From positions 1 to 29,410 of the forward strand of contig JAEWEZ010000173.1 in assembly GCA_023389045.1 (NCBI GenBank): 29,410 nucleotides of DNA, given 5' to 3'. The notes beneath the pieces were generated by a model. It was not told the origin of the DNA. It was given only the letters and a program-made list of their open reading frames with translations, and did not search any database. Each line of letters starts with the position of its first letter. Within the stretch, counting starts at the first letter, position 1. Position numbers and translations under genes: made by a program. This document shows positions 1 through 8,683 of this stretch, one piece after another. This stretch comes from Actinomycetes bacterium (GTDB taxonomy: Bacteria; Actinomycetota; Actinomycetes; Actinomycetales; Dermabacteraceae).

Positions 1-26
1 GGGGGGTTGGGGGGGGGGGGGGGGGG
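1..26. repeat. Poly-G tract (G6-TT-G18)
   Basis: The window opens with six G, two T, then an uninterrupted run of 18 G. It lies outside any gene, beyond the terminator of the ABC transporter operon. A homopolymer this long is rare in bacterial chromosomes. It could be a slippage-prone tract, a G-quadruplex former, or a sequencing/assembly artefact at a contig edge, since two-colour chemistries produce false G runs. The sequence cannot separate these. Confidence 0.75.
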
Positions 27-81
27 TAAGGGTCATGGGCTCTCCTCGTGGGGCCGTAGTGACGGCTGGTGAGCGCGAAGG

Positions 82-117
82 GCGCTGTACCCGCGGGGTG
101 AGCCGCGGGTACAGTGC
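82..117 (-). terminator. Terminator of the BmpA-type ABC operon
   Basis: A 15-bp stem (82-96 with 103-117, one G-U pair) closes a 6-base loop 19 bases beyond the stop of the last permease gene. There is no long U tract, which is common for hairpin terminators in GC-rich actinobacteria. Confidence 0.7.
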
Positions 118-135
118 CGGTTCAGACGGGGCAGG

Positions 136-1470
136 TCACTGCTTCACGTAGGGCACACCGTCGGCGGCGGGCACACGCACGCGGCCCACCACACCGGCCA
201 CCGCGGCGAGCGCCACGATGTACGGCAGCATCAGCAGGAAGTCGCCGGGGATGCTCACGCCGCCTTCGGCAGCGGTCATGGTGCCCAGGCGCAGCTGGAG
301 CGAGTCCGCAAAGGCGAAGGTGAGGGCGGCCAGCAGCGCACCCACCGGGTGGTAGCGGCCCAGCAGCATTGCGGCGAGGGCGATGTAGCCCTTACCGGCG
401 GACATTTCGTGTCCGAAGGCCACGCCGGTGCCGATCGTCAGGGTGGCACCGCCGAGGCCGGCCACGGCGGAGCCGAGCAGAACGTTCGACCAGCGGGTGG
501 CGTTGACCTTGATACCGACGGTGTCGGCGGCGCGCGGGTGCTCGCCGACGGCGCGAACACGCAGACCCCAGCGGGTGCGGAACAGCGCGATCGTCAGCAC
601 GATCACGATCACCCACATGAGGTAGACGAGAACGTTCTGGTCGAAGAGCACCGTGCCGATGACGGGCAGGTCCGCGAGGACCGGGATGCGGATGTTCGGC
701 AGCTTCATCGGAGTGTTGAAGGTACCGGGCTGTTCGGTCATCACGGTGCCGAAGAAGAACGAGGTGATACCGACCGCGAAGACGTTCAGCACCACACCGA
801 CGATGATCTGCTGAACCTGGTAGCCGACGGCGAATAGGGCGAGCATCGCGCCCATGATGAGGGCCATGACCGGGGCGGCCAGCAGGCCCACCCAGACGCT
901 GCCGGTGAGGGAGCCGACGAGCACGGCGCCGAAGGCGCCGAAGAGGAGCTGCCCTTCAATGGCAATGTTGATCACGCCGGCGCGCTCGGAGAGCACACCG
1001 GAGAACGCGCCGAAGGCGAGCGGCACGGCCAGCAGGATGGTGCCCTGCAGGAGGCTGCCCACGTCGAGGGCACGCTCGGAGATCACCCAGGTCATAAAGC
1101 ACAGCACCCAGGCGATAGCGAAGACGGCCAACACGCTGTTGCGCAGGGCGGGGCGCAGACGCTGGTCACGGGCCGAGAGCGCCCACAGCACGCCGGCGGC
1201 GATCAGGGCGATCACGCCGAGCACGATCGAGGTGACCTTGGCAGGCACTTCAATCTGCTTCGGGATCAGACCGCCGGGGTTGAGGTCACCGTCATGGGCG
1301 AGCACATAGGTGGAGGTCACGCCGTCCAGGCCGCGCAGCCCGAAGAAGAACAGGGCGAGCAGACCAAGGACAGTGAGGGCGGTGGGCAGGTGCCACCAGT
1401 TGGCGGGACGCTCATCGGTGATGGTGCGGGTGACGGCTGCGTCCTGCGAGGCGGGGGCGAGGGTGCTCAT
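136..1470 (-). CDS. ABC transporter permease, BmpA/nucleoside type, second subunit (NupQ/YufQ-like)
   Basis: An integral membrane subunit of an importer of the BmpA-YufOPQ class, whose characterised members take up nucleosides. The 444-residue protein has two hydrophobic helices in an N-terminal extension (about 24-46 and 80-100). These are followed by the permease core from about residue 125, which starts with the motif GVLSERAGVINIAIEG, typical of this subfamily. The core holds roughly eight further hydrophobic segments and the loop RAVGEHPRAADTVGI, which should contact the ATPase. The ATG overlaps the stop of the upstream permease by 4 bases (ATGA), indicating translational coupling. The N-terminal extension makes it longer than minimal family members. 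The substrate is inferred from the family and not shown by the sequence. Confidence 0.9.
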   Translation of the reverse strand: MSTLAPASQDAAVTRTITDERPANWWHLPTALTVLGLLALFFFGLRGLDGVTSTYVLAHDGDLNPGGLIPKQIEVPAKVTSIVLGVIALIAAGVLWALSARDQRLRPALRNSVLAVFAIAWVLCFMTWVISERALDVGSLLQGTILLAVPLAFGAFSGVLSERAGVINIAIEGQLLFGAFGAVLVGSLTGSVWVGLLAAPVMALIMGAMLALFAVGYQVQQIIVGVVLNVFAVGITSFFFGTVMTEQPGTFNTPMKLPNIRIPVLADLPVIGTVLFDQNVLVYLMWVIVIVLTIALFRTRWGLRVRAVGEHPRAADTVGIKVNATRWSNVLLGSAVAGLGGATLTIGTGVAFGHEMSAGKGYIALAAMLLGRYHPVGALLAALTFAFADSLQLRLGTMTAAEGGVSIPGDFLLMLPYIVALAAVAGVVGRVRVPAADGVPYVKQ

Positions 1471-2810
1471 CGCTCCGCTCCCTTCTTCTCGACGGTCTGC
1501 TCAGCGGCGGGGGCGGTGGGGGCGTTTGCCCCGTCGGCCCCTGCGGTGGATTTCTTCGCGCGCTTTCCCGTTTTCTTCGTGCGGTTCATGCCGAAGATGG
1601 TGCGCACGAGCGGCGGTGCCGCGATGAACAGCACCACGAGGGCCTGGATCACCTGCACCAGTTCGAGCGGCACCTGCTGGGTGGTTTCCATGAAGCGGCC
1701 GCCGGTAGATAGCGCCGCGAACAGCAGGCCGGCCAGCACGATTCCGACGGGGCCGGAAGCGCCGAGCAGGGCGACGGTGATGGCGTCGAAGCCGATCGAG
1801 CCGGCGATGCCGTCGGTCAGGCGCTTTTCGGTGCCGAGGATGTGCACGGCGCCGGCGAGGCCAACCAGAGCACCGGCCACGAGGAGCACGCCGAAGGAGG
1901 CGCGTGAGGTGGAGATACCGGCCACCTCGGAGGCGCGCGGGTTGGAGCCGACGGCGCGGAAGCGGAAGCCGAGGGTGGAGCGGCTCATCAGCCACCACAG
2001 CAGCACGGCGGTGCCGAGGGCGATCAGCAGGCCCAGGTGGAGGCGGTACTGGTCACCGAGGATGCCGGGCAGGGAGGCGGTGTCACGAACCGACGGGGAG
2101 GTGGGCTGCGCTTTGTTCTCGCCGGTGAAGGCATCGGTCTTCAGGGCGTAGAAGAGCAGGTAGGTGGCGATCCAGTTCAGCATGATGGTGCTGATGACCT
2201 CATTGGCCTCGAAGCGGGCTTTGAGGAAACCGGCGATGCCGCCCCAGATACCACCGGCGATGACGCCGGCGGCGAGGGCGACCAGCAGGTGCAGGACCAC
2301 CGGCAGCTGCCAGGTGAAGCCCACGTAGCCGGCGGCCATGGCGCCCACGATGAGCTGACCGGTGCCACCGATGTTGAACAGGCCGGCGCGGAAGCCAACG
2401 GCCATACCGCAGGAGGCGATGATCAGCGGGGTGGCGACGGTCAGGGTTTCGGTCAGGGGGCGCAGCATCCGCGAGAGCGAATCGGCTTTGTAGTCGATGA
2501 TGCTTCCGCGGAGCATCGCCAGGTAGGCCTGGGTGATCGAGTCCCAGATGGCGATCAGGGTGTCCTGGGGGCGGGCGAAGAAGTAGGTCGCGGCCTCACG
2601 CACATCCTGGTCAGCGATGATGATCAGCAGGGAGCCGATCACGAAGGCGAGCAGGAAGCTCAGGGCGATCACGAGCGGGTTTCCGCGCCCGATCGCGGCG
2701 ACGAGTTTCTCCCAGGCGCCGGTGTCTTTGGCGGCGTCGGCGGGCGGTGGGGTGGGGCCCACGCCGGGGGCGTTCCCGGCCGGGGCGGCGCCGTCGGGTG
2801 CGGTGGTCAC
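1467..2810 (-). CDS. ABC transporter permease, BmpA/nucleoside type, first subunit (NupP/YufP-like)
   Basis: This is the partner permease of the importer (447 residues). A Pro/Ala-rich cytoplasmic N-terminus of about 45 residues precedes the membrane core. The segment GFRAGLFNIGGTGQLIVGA is the hallmark of the YufP-like half, and RFRAVGSNPRASEVAGIS is the likely ATPase-coupling loop. A Lys-rich tail (about 410-425) and an Ala/Glu-rich end follow the last helix. The start is GTG, with GGAGA seven bases upstream inside the end of the ATPase gene. The ATPase stop overlaps this start by 4 bases. It should form a heterodimeric membrane channel with the next gene product. Confidence 0.9.
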   Translation of the reverse strand: MTTAPDGAAPAGNAPGVGPTPPPADAAKDTGAWEKLVAAIGRGNPLVIALSFLLAFVIGSLLIIIADQDVREAATYFFARPQDTLIAIWDSITQAYLAMLRGSIIDYKADSLSRMLRPLTETLTVATPLIIASCGMAVGFRAGLFNIGGTGQLIVGAMAAGYVGFTWQLPVVLHLLVALAAGVIAGGIWGGIAGFLKARFEANEVISTIMLNWIATYLLFYALKTDAFTGENKAQPTSPSVRDTASLPGILGDQYRLHLGLLIALGTAVLLWWLMSRSTLGFRFRAVGSNPRASEVAGISTSRASFGVLLVAGALVGLAGAVHILGTEKRLTDGIAGSIGFDAITVALLGASGPVGIVLAGLLFAALSTGGRFMETTQQVPLELVQVIQALVVLFIAAPPLVRTIFGMNRTKKTGKRAKKSTAGADGANAPTAPAAEQTVEKKGAER

Positions 2811-4381
2811 GCGATATCTCCTTCATCGGCGAGCTGGGAGTCGGTGGTGCGGGCGCCGGCGGCGACGGCCTCACGGGCGGATTCGACGCTGTATCCGGCC
2901 ATCATCAGGCCGAGCACGTCGCGGTCTTCATTGCCGGGAACGATCCCGAGGATCCGGCCGCGGTACATGATGGCGATGCGGTCGGCGAGCTGGGTGACCT
3001 CGTCCAGTTCCGTGGAGACGATCACGACGGGGGTGCCCTTATCGCGTTCGGCGATGATCCGGCGGTGGAGGAACTCGATCGAGCCGACGTCCACACCGCG
3101 GGTGGGCTGGGATGCGATGAACAGTGACAGTTCACGGTTCAGCGCGCGAGCCATCACGACTTTCTGCTGGTTACCACCGGACAGCGTGGAGACGGCCACT
3201 TCGCCTCCGGAGGAGGTTCGCACATCGAATTCGCGGATCTGCTCGACGGCGTTGTCGTGGATCGCCCCGAGATGCAGGGCGAGTGCGGAGCCGAAGGGGG
3301 CTCGGTCGTGCTGGTCGAGAACGAGGTTTTCGGCCACGGAGAAGTCCGGTACGAGCGCATCGTGGGTGCGGTCCTCGGGGACGAAGCCCACGCCGGCGTC
3401 GAGGATCTGTTTGGTGGTGCGGCCAATCAGTTCCTGGCCGCGCAGCACGGCCGATCCCTTCACGTCCTCTTGCAGGCCAAGCAGCGCCTCGGTGAGCTCG
3501 GTCTGGCCGTTGCCCTGCACACCGGCGATCGCAAGCACTTCCCCGTCGTGCACGTCAAAGGAGACGGCATCCAGGGTGCGCACCCCGGAGGGGTCGGTGA
3601 CCTGCAGGTTCTTCACGGTCAGGGCAACCTCGCCTGGCTTGGCGGGGGCTTTGTCAATGTCGAGGGCCACCTGGCGGCCCACCATCAGGGAGGCGAGTTC
3701 GGTCTGGTCTGCGCTCGGATCGGCGGTTCCCACCACCTTGCCGCGACGGATCACGGTGATCCGGTCGGCCACGGCCTTCACCTCGCGCAGCTTGTGGGTG
3801 ATGAAGACGATCGAGGTGCCTTCATCGCGCAGCTGCCGCATGATCCCCATGAGTTCATCGGTTTCCTGCGGGGTCAGCACGGCGGTCGGCTCATCGAGCA
3901 CGAGGATTTCGGCGCGGCGGCTGAGGGCTTTAACGATCTCCACGCGCTGCTGGGCGCCGACCGGGAGGTCTTCCACGTTCGCATCGGGGTCGAGGTCAAA
4001 GCCGAAGCGTTCGGAAATCTCCCGGACTACCTTGCGGGCGGCGGCGAGGTCGAGCAGACCGCCCTTGGTCGGTTCACTTCCAAGCACAACGTTTTCGGCC
4101 ACGGTAAAGACGGGCACGAGCATGAAGTGCTGGTGGACCATTCCAATGCCAGCAGCCATAGCGTCACCGGGGCCGGAGAAGCTCACCGGTTTTCCGTCCA
4201 GCAGGATCTGCCCGCCGTCGGGGCTGTACAAGCCGTACAGCACATTCATCAGGGTGGATTTGCCGGCGCCGTTCTCACCGAGCAGGGAGTGGATCTCCCC
4301 CGGTTCGACGACGAGGTCGATGGCGTCATTGGCCACGAAGGATCCAAAGACCTTCGTGATGCCCTGCAGTTCGAGCTTCAC
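2807..4381 (-). CDS. ABC transporter ATP-binding protein, double NBD, nucleoside/sugar type (NupO/YufO-like)
   Basis: This cytoplasmic ATPase (524 residues) carries two fused nucleotide-binding domains. The first has a canonical Walker A, GENGAGKS, at 35-42. It also has a signature-like VGAQQRVEI at about 141-149 and Walker B LVLDEP at 160-165. The second has a degenerate Walker A (GVQGNGQTEL) but an intact LSGGNQQK signature. This asymmetry is normal in the RbsA/YufO class, where one site does most of the hydrolysis. The start is GTG with GGAAG upstream. It lies 181 bases downstream of the lipoprotein gene, with a strong hairpin in the gap, and overlaps the next gene by 4 bases. Confidence 0.93.
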   Translation of the reverse strand: MKLELQGITKVFGSFVANDAIDLVVEPGEIHSLLGENGAGKSTLMNVLYGLYSPDGGQILLDGKPVSFSGPGDAMAAGIGMVHQHFMLVPVFTVAENVVLGSEPTKGGLLDLAAARKVVREISERFGFDLDPDANVEDLPVGAQQRVEIVKALSRRAEILVLDEPTAVLTPQETDELMGIMRQLRDEGTSIVFITHKLREVKAVADRITVIRRGKVVGTADPSADQTELASLMVGRQVALDIDKAPAKPGEVALTVKNLQVTDPSGVRTLDAVSFDVHDGEVLAIAGVQGNGQTELTEALLGLQEDVKGSAVLRGQELIGRTTKQILDAGVGFVPEDRTHDALVPDFSVAENLVLDQHDRAPFGSALALHLGAIHDNAVEQIREFDVRTSSGGEVAVSTLSGGNQQKVVMARALNRELSLFIASQPTRGVDVGSIEFLHRRIIAERDKGTPVVIVSTELDEVTQLADRIAIMYRGRILGIVPGNEDRDVLGLMMAGYSVESAREAVAAGARTTDSQLADEGDIA

Positions 4382-4475
4382 AGCACTCGCTTCCGTCGGC
4401 CCCGTCGGCAGTGCCGGGGCGTGGTGGAGAGGGGGCGTCGGTACGGTGCGTTGTCGTCACGAACCGTCCGACGGG

Positions 4476-4515
4476 GAATCGCGGCCCCCGCACTGTATGG
4501 CGGGGACCGCGATTC
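4476..4515 (-). other. Intercistronic hairpin between bmpA and the ATPase gene
   Basis: Arms 4476-4491 and 4500-4515 pair over 16 positions with a single C-A mismatch around an 8-base loop. No U tract follows on the transcribed strand. Its place right after the binding-protein gene suggests partial termination or 3'-end protection, which would yield more binding protein than transporter. That function is inferred; the hairpin itself is directly visible. Confidence 0.65.
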
Positions 4516-4562
4516 ACTCTAGCGGGAGGGAGCGGCGTGGGAGCCGCACACGTCCCGAGGTA

Positions 4563-5672
4563 TCACTTGCCCTTCGGCGCAGCCTTGGACTCCACGACGA
4601 TCTTGCCGTCGATGATGTCCTTCTTGATCTGCTCCAGCTCGGTCTTCAGCTCCGCGGGAACCTTGTCCTCGAAGTTGTGGAAGGGGGCCAGGCCCACGCC
4701 ACCGTTCTCGAGGGTGCCAACGTAGGGGCTGTTGTCGAACTTGCCCTCGGAGGCGGCCTTGGTGACGTCCTGCACGGACTGACCGATCATCTTCATCACG
4801 GAGGTGAGGATGACGTCCTGGGCTGCCTTATCGGAGGAGTTGGTCTCGAAACCATCGGAGTCCACCCAGATGACCATGGCGCCCTTGTGCTCCTTGGCAG
4901 CGGCGATGGTGCCAGCGCCCACGGGGCCGGCCACCGGCATCACGATATCGGCGCCCTGCTTGTAGAACTCGTCAGAGACGGCCTTGCCCTTGGTCTGATC
5001 CTCGAAGCTGCCGACGATCGAGCCTGCCTGGGTGTCCTTGTTCCAACCGAGCACCTGGACGTTCTTGCCGTGGTCCTCGTTGTACTTCTTCACGCCGTCC
5101 ACGAAGCCGTCCATGAAGATGGTCACGGTCGGGATGGCCATGCCGCCGTAGGTGGCAACCTTGCCGGTCTTGGACATGCCCGCGGCGAGGTAGCCGGCCA
5201 GGAAGGCAGCCTCGGAGGTGTTGAACTCGATCGGCTTAACGTTCTTGACCTCGATCGGCTTGCCGTCAGCGTCCTGGGCGGTGGAGTCGATGATGGCGAA
5301 CCCGGTGTCGGGGTTGGCCTGCGCAGCCTTTCCGGTGGCGGGGGCGAGCAGGTAGCCGACGGTGTAGATGATGTCGCAGTCGGAGCCGACCAGGTTGTTG
5401 ATGTTCGGCTCGAAGTCGGTCACCGCGCTGGACTCAGCGGTCTGGGTCTCGATGCCGAGATCCTTCTTGGCAGCTTCGAGGCCCTTGTACCCGGACTCGT
5501 TGAAGGACTTGTCGTCCCAGCCACCGGAGTCGGAAACCATGCAGGCTTTGAAGTCGCCGCCGGACTTCTTGTCGCCGCCTTTGCCGTCACCGGCGTCGGG
5601 GGCGGAACCACAGGCGGAGAAGGCGAGGACGCCCACACCGGCGAGGGCGATCAGACGAGAGGTGTTCTTCAC
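4563..5672 (-). CDS. BmpA-family substrate-binding lipoprotein
   Basis: This is the extracytoplasmic solute receptor of the ABC importer (369 residues). The N-terminus MKNTSR, a hydrophobic stretch, and the lipobox FSAC with Cys21 form a lipoprotein signal. A Gly/Asp/Lys-rich linker follows. The mature domain begins KACMVSDSGGWDDKSFNESG, the opening strand and ligand loop of the Bmp/PnrA family. The later segments AAFLAGYLAAGMSKTG and VMPVAGPVGAGT also fit. Family members bind purine nucleosides or other small solutes; the ligand here cannot be read from sequence. It is the first gene of the operon and has an AGGAG-containing leader (CTGGAGGACC before the ATG). Confidence 0.93.
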   Translation of the reverse strand: MKNTSRLIALAGVGVLAFSACGSAPDAGDGKGGDKKSGGDFKACMVSDSGGWDDKSFNESGYKGLEAAKKDLGIETQTAESSAVTDFEPNINNLVGSDCDIIYTVGYLLAPATGKAAQANPDTGFAIIDSTAQDADGKPIEVKNVKPIEFNTSEAAFLAGYLAAGMSKTGKVATYGGMAIPTVTIFMDGFVDGVKKYNEDHGKNVQVLGWNKDTQAGSIVGSFEDQTKGKAVSDEFYKQGADIVMPVAGPVGAGTIAAAKEHKGAMVIWVDSDGFETNSSDKAAQDVILTSVMKMIGQSVQDVTKAASEGKFDNSPYVGTLENGGVGLAPFHNFEDKVPAELKTELEQIKKDIIDGKIVVESKAAPKGK

Positions 5673-5780
5673 AGGGTCCTCCAGGAGATGGCGGATGGCG
5701 GACGGGCTGCCCAGAACGGTCTCGGGCGGCGCTGCGTCAAGGTGTCGCGGAAACTGTAATCGTCAGATCGACTCTGTGGA

Positions 5781-5813
5781 GCGGACCCAGGTCCGCGCGA
5801 TGGAAACGTTACC
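5781..5813 (-). promoter_or_regulatory. Two palindromic operator-like sites upstream of bmpA
   Basis: Site one (5781-5796) is a perfect inverted repeat, GCGGACC-CA-GGTCCGC. Site two (5802-5813), GGAAACGTTACC, is a 12-base near-palindrome with a central CG and one mismatched pair, resembling the half-site symmetry of LacI-family operators. Both lie 109-141 bases upstream of the bmpA start, five bases apart. They are candidates for substrate-responsive repression of the transporter. No confident -35/-10 pair was found nearby, and no regulator gene is adjacent. Confidence 0.45.
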
Positions 5814-5894
5814 CAATCGACGCGAAGGTGACGCCCGGGCGAACTACCTGCGACCTGCAGTGCTACCGGGAGCACCGCCACCCTGGCATCTTCA

Positions 5895-7169
5895 TCACAC
5901 GATCAGGTCACGTGTGATGCAGGCGCTGGCCAGGACCGATGCACCGATCCCGATGGCGCGTTCGTCAATCACGAGATCGCCCATGTGGAGGTCGTAGGTA
6001 CGCCCACCGGGAGTCCGGGTGCCTAGACGGGCAAGTGCACCGGGCACCTTCTCCAGGTACCAGGCGAAGTCTTCGCCGCCGAGCGACTGCGCCGTCGGAT
6101 CGATCATCTCGCGCCCGAGCACCGAGGTGATCGCCTCCTCCAGCACCTGCACCGAGCGCGCATCATTCGAGACCGGCGGCACGCCGCGGTCGTGCTTGAC
6201 GCTGGCCTCGACACCCCAGGTGCGGGCGATTTCTGCCGTGATCTCCTCGAGGAGTTCCTCGGCTCGATCCCAGGTCTCGTGATCCAGGCAGCGCAGGGTG
6301 CCCTGCAGTTCCCCTTCGGAGGGAATCGCATTGAACGCAGAGCCGGCATGGATGCTGCCCCAGGTGAGGTTCACGCCCGAGCGTGGATCCATCCGTCGGC
6401 CGAGCGCGGCGGGAAGCTGCGTGGCAATCGAGGAGAGCGCATAGACGAGGTCCTGGCTCAAATGCGGACGGGACGTGTGCCCGCCCGGTCCGCGCAGACG
6501 AATCTGCACCGGATCGGTGGCCGAGGTGATCGGTCCGACCTTCAAACCGACATGCCCCACGTCCACACCGGGATCGCAGTGCAGGGCGAGGATCGAATCC
6601 ACCCCGTCCACGACGCCCTCGGCGATGAGTTCAAGGGCACCGCAGGGGTGCCTTTCCTCCGAGGGTTGGAAGACGAGACGGACGGTGCGTGTGAGCAGTC
6701 CCTCCTGCGCCACCCGTGCGAGGGCGTGGGCGGCACCGATGACGGCGCTCATATGCACATCGTGACCGCAGGAATGGGAGACACCCTCGACGGTCGAGCG
6801 GAAGGAATGGGCCGTGAGTTCCGGGATGCCGAGGGCATCCATATCGGCGCGCAGCGCGATCGGCGCGAGGATGCCGTCGGAGCCGGGGATATCGCAGATC
6901 AGACCGGTGCGGGGCATCCGCACGACGCTCAGTCCCAGCCCCTCCAGATGGGAGGCGACGGTGTCGGTGGTCGCGAACTCCTCGTGGGAGAGCTCAGGGA
7001 AGCGGTGGAAGTGCCGACGCACCTCCCGCAGATGCTCTTCACGTTCGGCAATCGTCTGGGCGATGAGCCCCGTCGGCCCCAACACCCTCTCGCGTACCTG
7101 CTCACTGTGCTGCGGGCCTGCGCTGGAGCGCACGGGAGCGGGTAGGGGCGAGGGGTCAGGGGCGTGCAC
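5895..7169 (-). CDS. M20-family metallo-amidohydrolase (aminoacylase/IAA-amino-acid hydrolase-like)
   Basis: A cytoplasmic zinc-dependent amidohydrolase of 424 residues. It hydrolyses an amide such as an N-acyl amino acid; the substrate is unknown. The metal and catalytic motifs are present in family order: RADMDAL (107-113), CGHDVHM (134-140), the acidic pair in PSEER (169-173), LHCDP (196-200), GGEDF (364-368) and LHMGD near the end. The dimerisation lid starts near residue 215 (GPGGHTSRPH). The start is GTG, with AAGGA about seven bases upstream. It lies just downstream of the guanylyltransferase gene (46-base gap) and may be co-transcribed with it. It could supply products to peptide or amino acid recycling, but nothing here proves a link. 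Confidence 0.88.
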   Translation of the reverse strand: MHAPDPSPLPAPVRSSAGPQHSEQVRERVLGPTGLIAQTIAEREEHLREVRRHFHRFPELSHEEFATTDTVASHLEGLGLSVVRMPRTGLICDIPGSDGILAPIALRADMDALGIPELTAHSFRSTVEGVSHSCGHDVHMSAVIGAAHALARVAQEGLLTRTVRLVFQPSEERHPCGALELIAEGVVDGVDSILALHCDPGVDVGHVGLKVGPITSATDPVQIRLRGPGGHTSRPHLSQDLVYALSSIATQLPAALGRRMDPRSGVNLTWGSIHAGSAFNAIPSEGELQGTLRCLDHETWDRAEELLEEITAEIARTWGVEASVKHDRGVPPVSNDARSVQVLEEAITSVLGREMIDPTAQSLGGEDFAWYLEKVPGALARLGTRTPGGRTYDLHMGDLVIDERAIGIGASVLASACITRDLIV

Positions 7170-7215
7170 GGTAGTTCCTTCTCTTCACAGTGGGCGGGCG
7201 CGCAGGTGTGCTGCC

Positions 7216-8412
7216 CTAGCGCAGGTGCTCTCCCCCGCGTTCGCTGAGGGAACTAACCAGCGTGCCAAGCGACTGGGCGTGATCGTCCGACATGACGAGG
7301 AGGGCGTCCTCGCAGTCCACAACGGTGATTCCGTCCAGGCCCACCAGGGCGATACGGCGCTGGGTCGCACCGTACACCGTGGCCCGGGAAGCGACCGCAT
7401 CCACCTGTGCAGTGCCCAGAACGCGGACATCACCGGCGCCGTCGAGGCATTCCACATGCTGCACGCCCTCCCCTGCGTCCGCACCGCGGAGCTGGCGCCC
7501 GAGGGCCACAAAATCGCCCACATCGTCCCAGTCAAAGGAGGCCGGAACCACGGCAACGCGCCCCTGGGCTGCCAGGGGTTCAGCCAGGGCGTGGTCGATC
7601 GCAATCGAGGTCAGGGTGGGCCAGACCCGCTCCACGGTCTGTTCTTCCTCAGCGGTTCCGAGCGCCGCGGCGATCTCGCAGGCGCCCGCGGCGAGCGAGG
7701 GGATCTGCTCCGCGAGGGCGTCCAGGAGGGTACGGGCCTGCACGACGAACATTCCGGCGTTCCAGAAGAATCCACTCTCGGCCAGGAACTGCTCAGCGCG
7801 CTCACGATCCGGTTTCTCCACGAAACGGTGGACGGGCAGGGCGCCGGTTCCTTCCAACGTCGGGGCCGGCTCAGCAGAACGCTGGATGTAGCCGAAACCC
7901 GTCGCCGGGAAGGAGGGCTCAATGCCGATCGTGACCAGGTAGCCCTGGGCGGCGGCCGCACAGGCCCGCTCCACACAGGCGCGGAAGCCCCCGGCATCCT
8001 CGATCAGGTGGTCAGCCGCAAAGGAGCCGATGATGGCGTTCTCGTCCTGCTCCACAGCCACGGCAGCAGCCAGGGCGATGGCGGGCATGGAGTTGCGCCC
8101 CGAAGGTTCTGTCAGCACGCGGGCGCGGTCACCGAGCTGCTCCCCCACCGCTGCGGCGTGAGCAGTGCCGGTGACGACGATGGCGGGGCGGTCGGCAATG
8201 GGTTCAAGACGGGTCAGCGTCTGCTGAAGCAGGGAGCTGCCGCGCCCAGTGAGGTCCAGGAGGAACTTCGGGTGGTGGCGCCGCGACAGCGGCCACAGGC
8301 GCGTTCCGGCACCGCCGGCGGGGATGACGGGGATAAAGGGCGCGGAGGCTGCGGGGCGGTGCGCCGCATCAGCAACTGACCCAGCGGTAGGCACCGGGGA
8401 GGATTCACTCAT
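7216..8412 (-). CDS. manC: Mannose-1-phosphate guanylyltransferase
   Basis: It makes GDP-mannose from mannose-1-phosphate and GTP, the mannosyl donor for cell-envelope glycoconjugates. The nucleotidyltransferase signature GGAGTRLWPLSR (33-44) is followed by PKFLLDL, the sugar-binding FVEKPD and FFWNAGMFVV. The 398-residue length means the C-terminal phosphomannose isomerase (cupin) domain of bifunctional AlgA-type enzymes is absent, so it is monofunctional. I chose the ATG at 8412 over an in-frame ATG at 8460 because the protein family begins here. No good ribosome site precedes it. The hexamer TACGCT ends exactly six bases before the ATG, which fits a leaderless transcript. Confidence 0.88.
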   Translation of the reverse strand: MSESSPVPTAGSVADAAHRPAASAPFIPVIPAGGAGTRLWPLSRRHHPKFLLDLTGRGSSLLQQTLTRLEPIADRPAIVVTGTAHAAAVGEQLGDRARVLTEPSGRNSMPAIALAAAVAVEQDENAIIGSFAADHLIEDAGGFRACVERACAAAAQGYLVTIGIEPSFPATGFGYIQRSAEPAPTLEGTGALPVHRFVEKPDRERAEQFLAESGFFWNAGMFVVQARTLLDALAEQIPSLAAGACEIAAALGTAEEEQTVERVWPTLTSIAIDHALAEPLAAQGRVAVVPASFDWDDVGDFVALGRQLRGADAGEGVQHVECLDGAGDVRVLGTAQVDAVASRATVYGATQRRIALVGLDGITVVDCEDALLVMSDDHAQSLGTLVSSLSERGGEHLR

Positions 8413-8644
8413 GCCCACAGCGTAATCAGTGCTCAGAATCAATGACGTGACCTCTGCCACGCCGCACAGCGCCGCAGGTCGTACGCGCCCGGCAAACCGC
8501 AGCGGTGCTAGGCTAGAGGAGCCCCTGTCGGGGGTGATGATGATGTCGCCGTGTCGTCAACACTGCGCGTGCGGAGGTCCCCATCCTCTGCGCCGCACTC
8601 CCCGCGCCCGCATCGTTGCGGCGTTGGTCCCATGGTGACGCTTC

Positions 8645-8680
8645 GGATCCTCCGGCCCCATCCACAGCTTTGGAGGATCC
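8645..8680 (+). promoter_or_regulatory. Hairpin that sequesters the sdhC Shine-Dalgarno sequence
   Basis: GGATCCTCC (8645-8653) is perfectly complementary to GGAGGATCC (8672-8680), and two G-U pairs can extend the stem inward. The right arm contains GGAGG (8672-8676), the ribosome site of sdhC, whose GTG is at 8684. The folded form would therefore mask translation initiation of the first sdh gene. The hairpin is seen directly; a regulatory role is inferred. Upstream, TAGGCT at 8509-8514 is a possible -10 hexamer but has no convincing -35 partner. Confidence 0.6.
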
Positions 8681-8683
8681 CCC

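Noticed and set aside
2037..5759. A 1240-codon open frame on the plus strand opposite the ABC transporter operon
   Set aside because: It has no recognisable domain and is low-complexity. It mirrors the codon pattern of the clear transporter genes on the minus strand, a usual artefact of GC-rich coding DNA.
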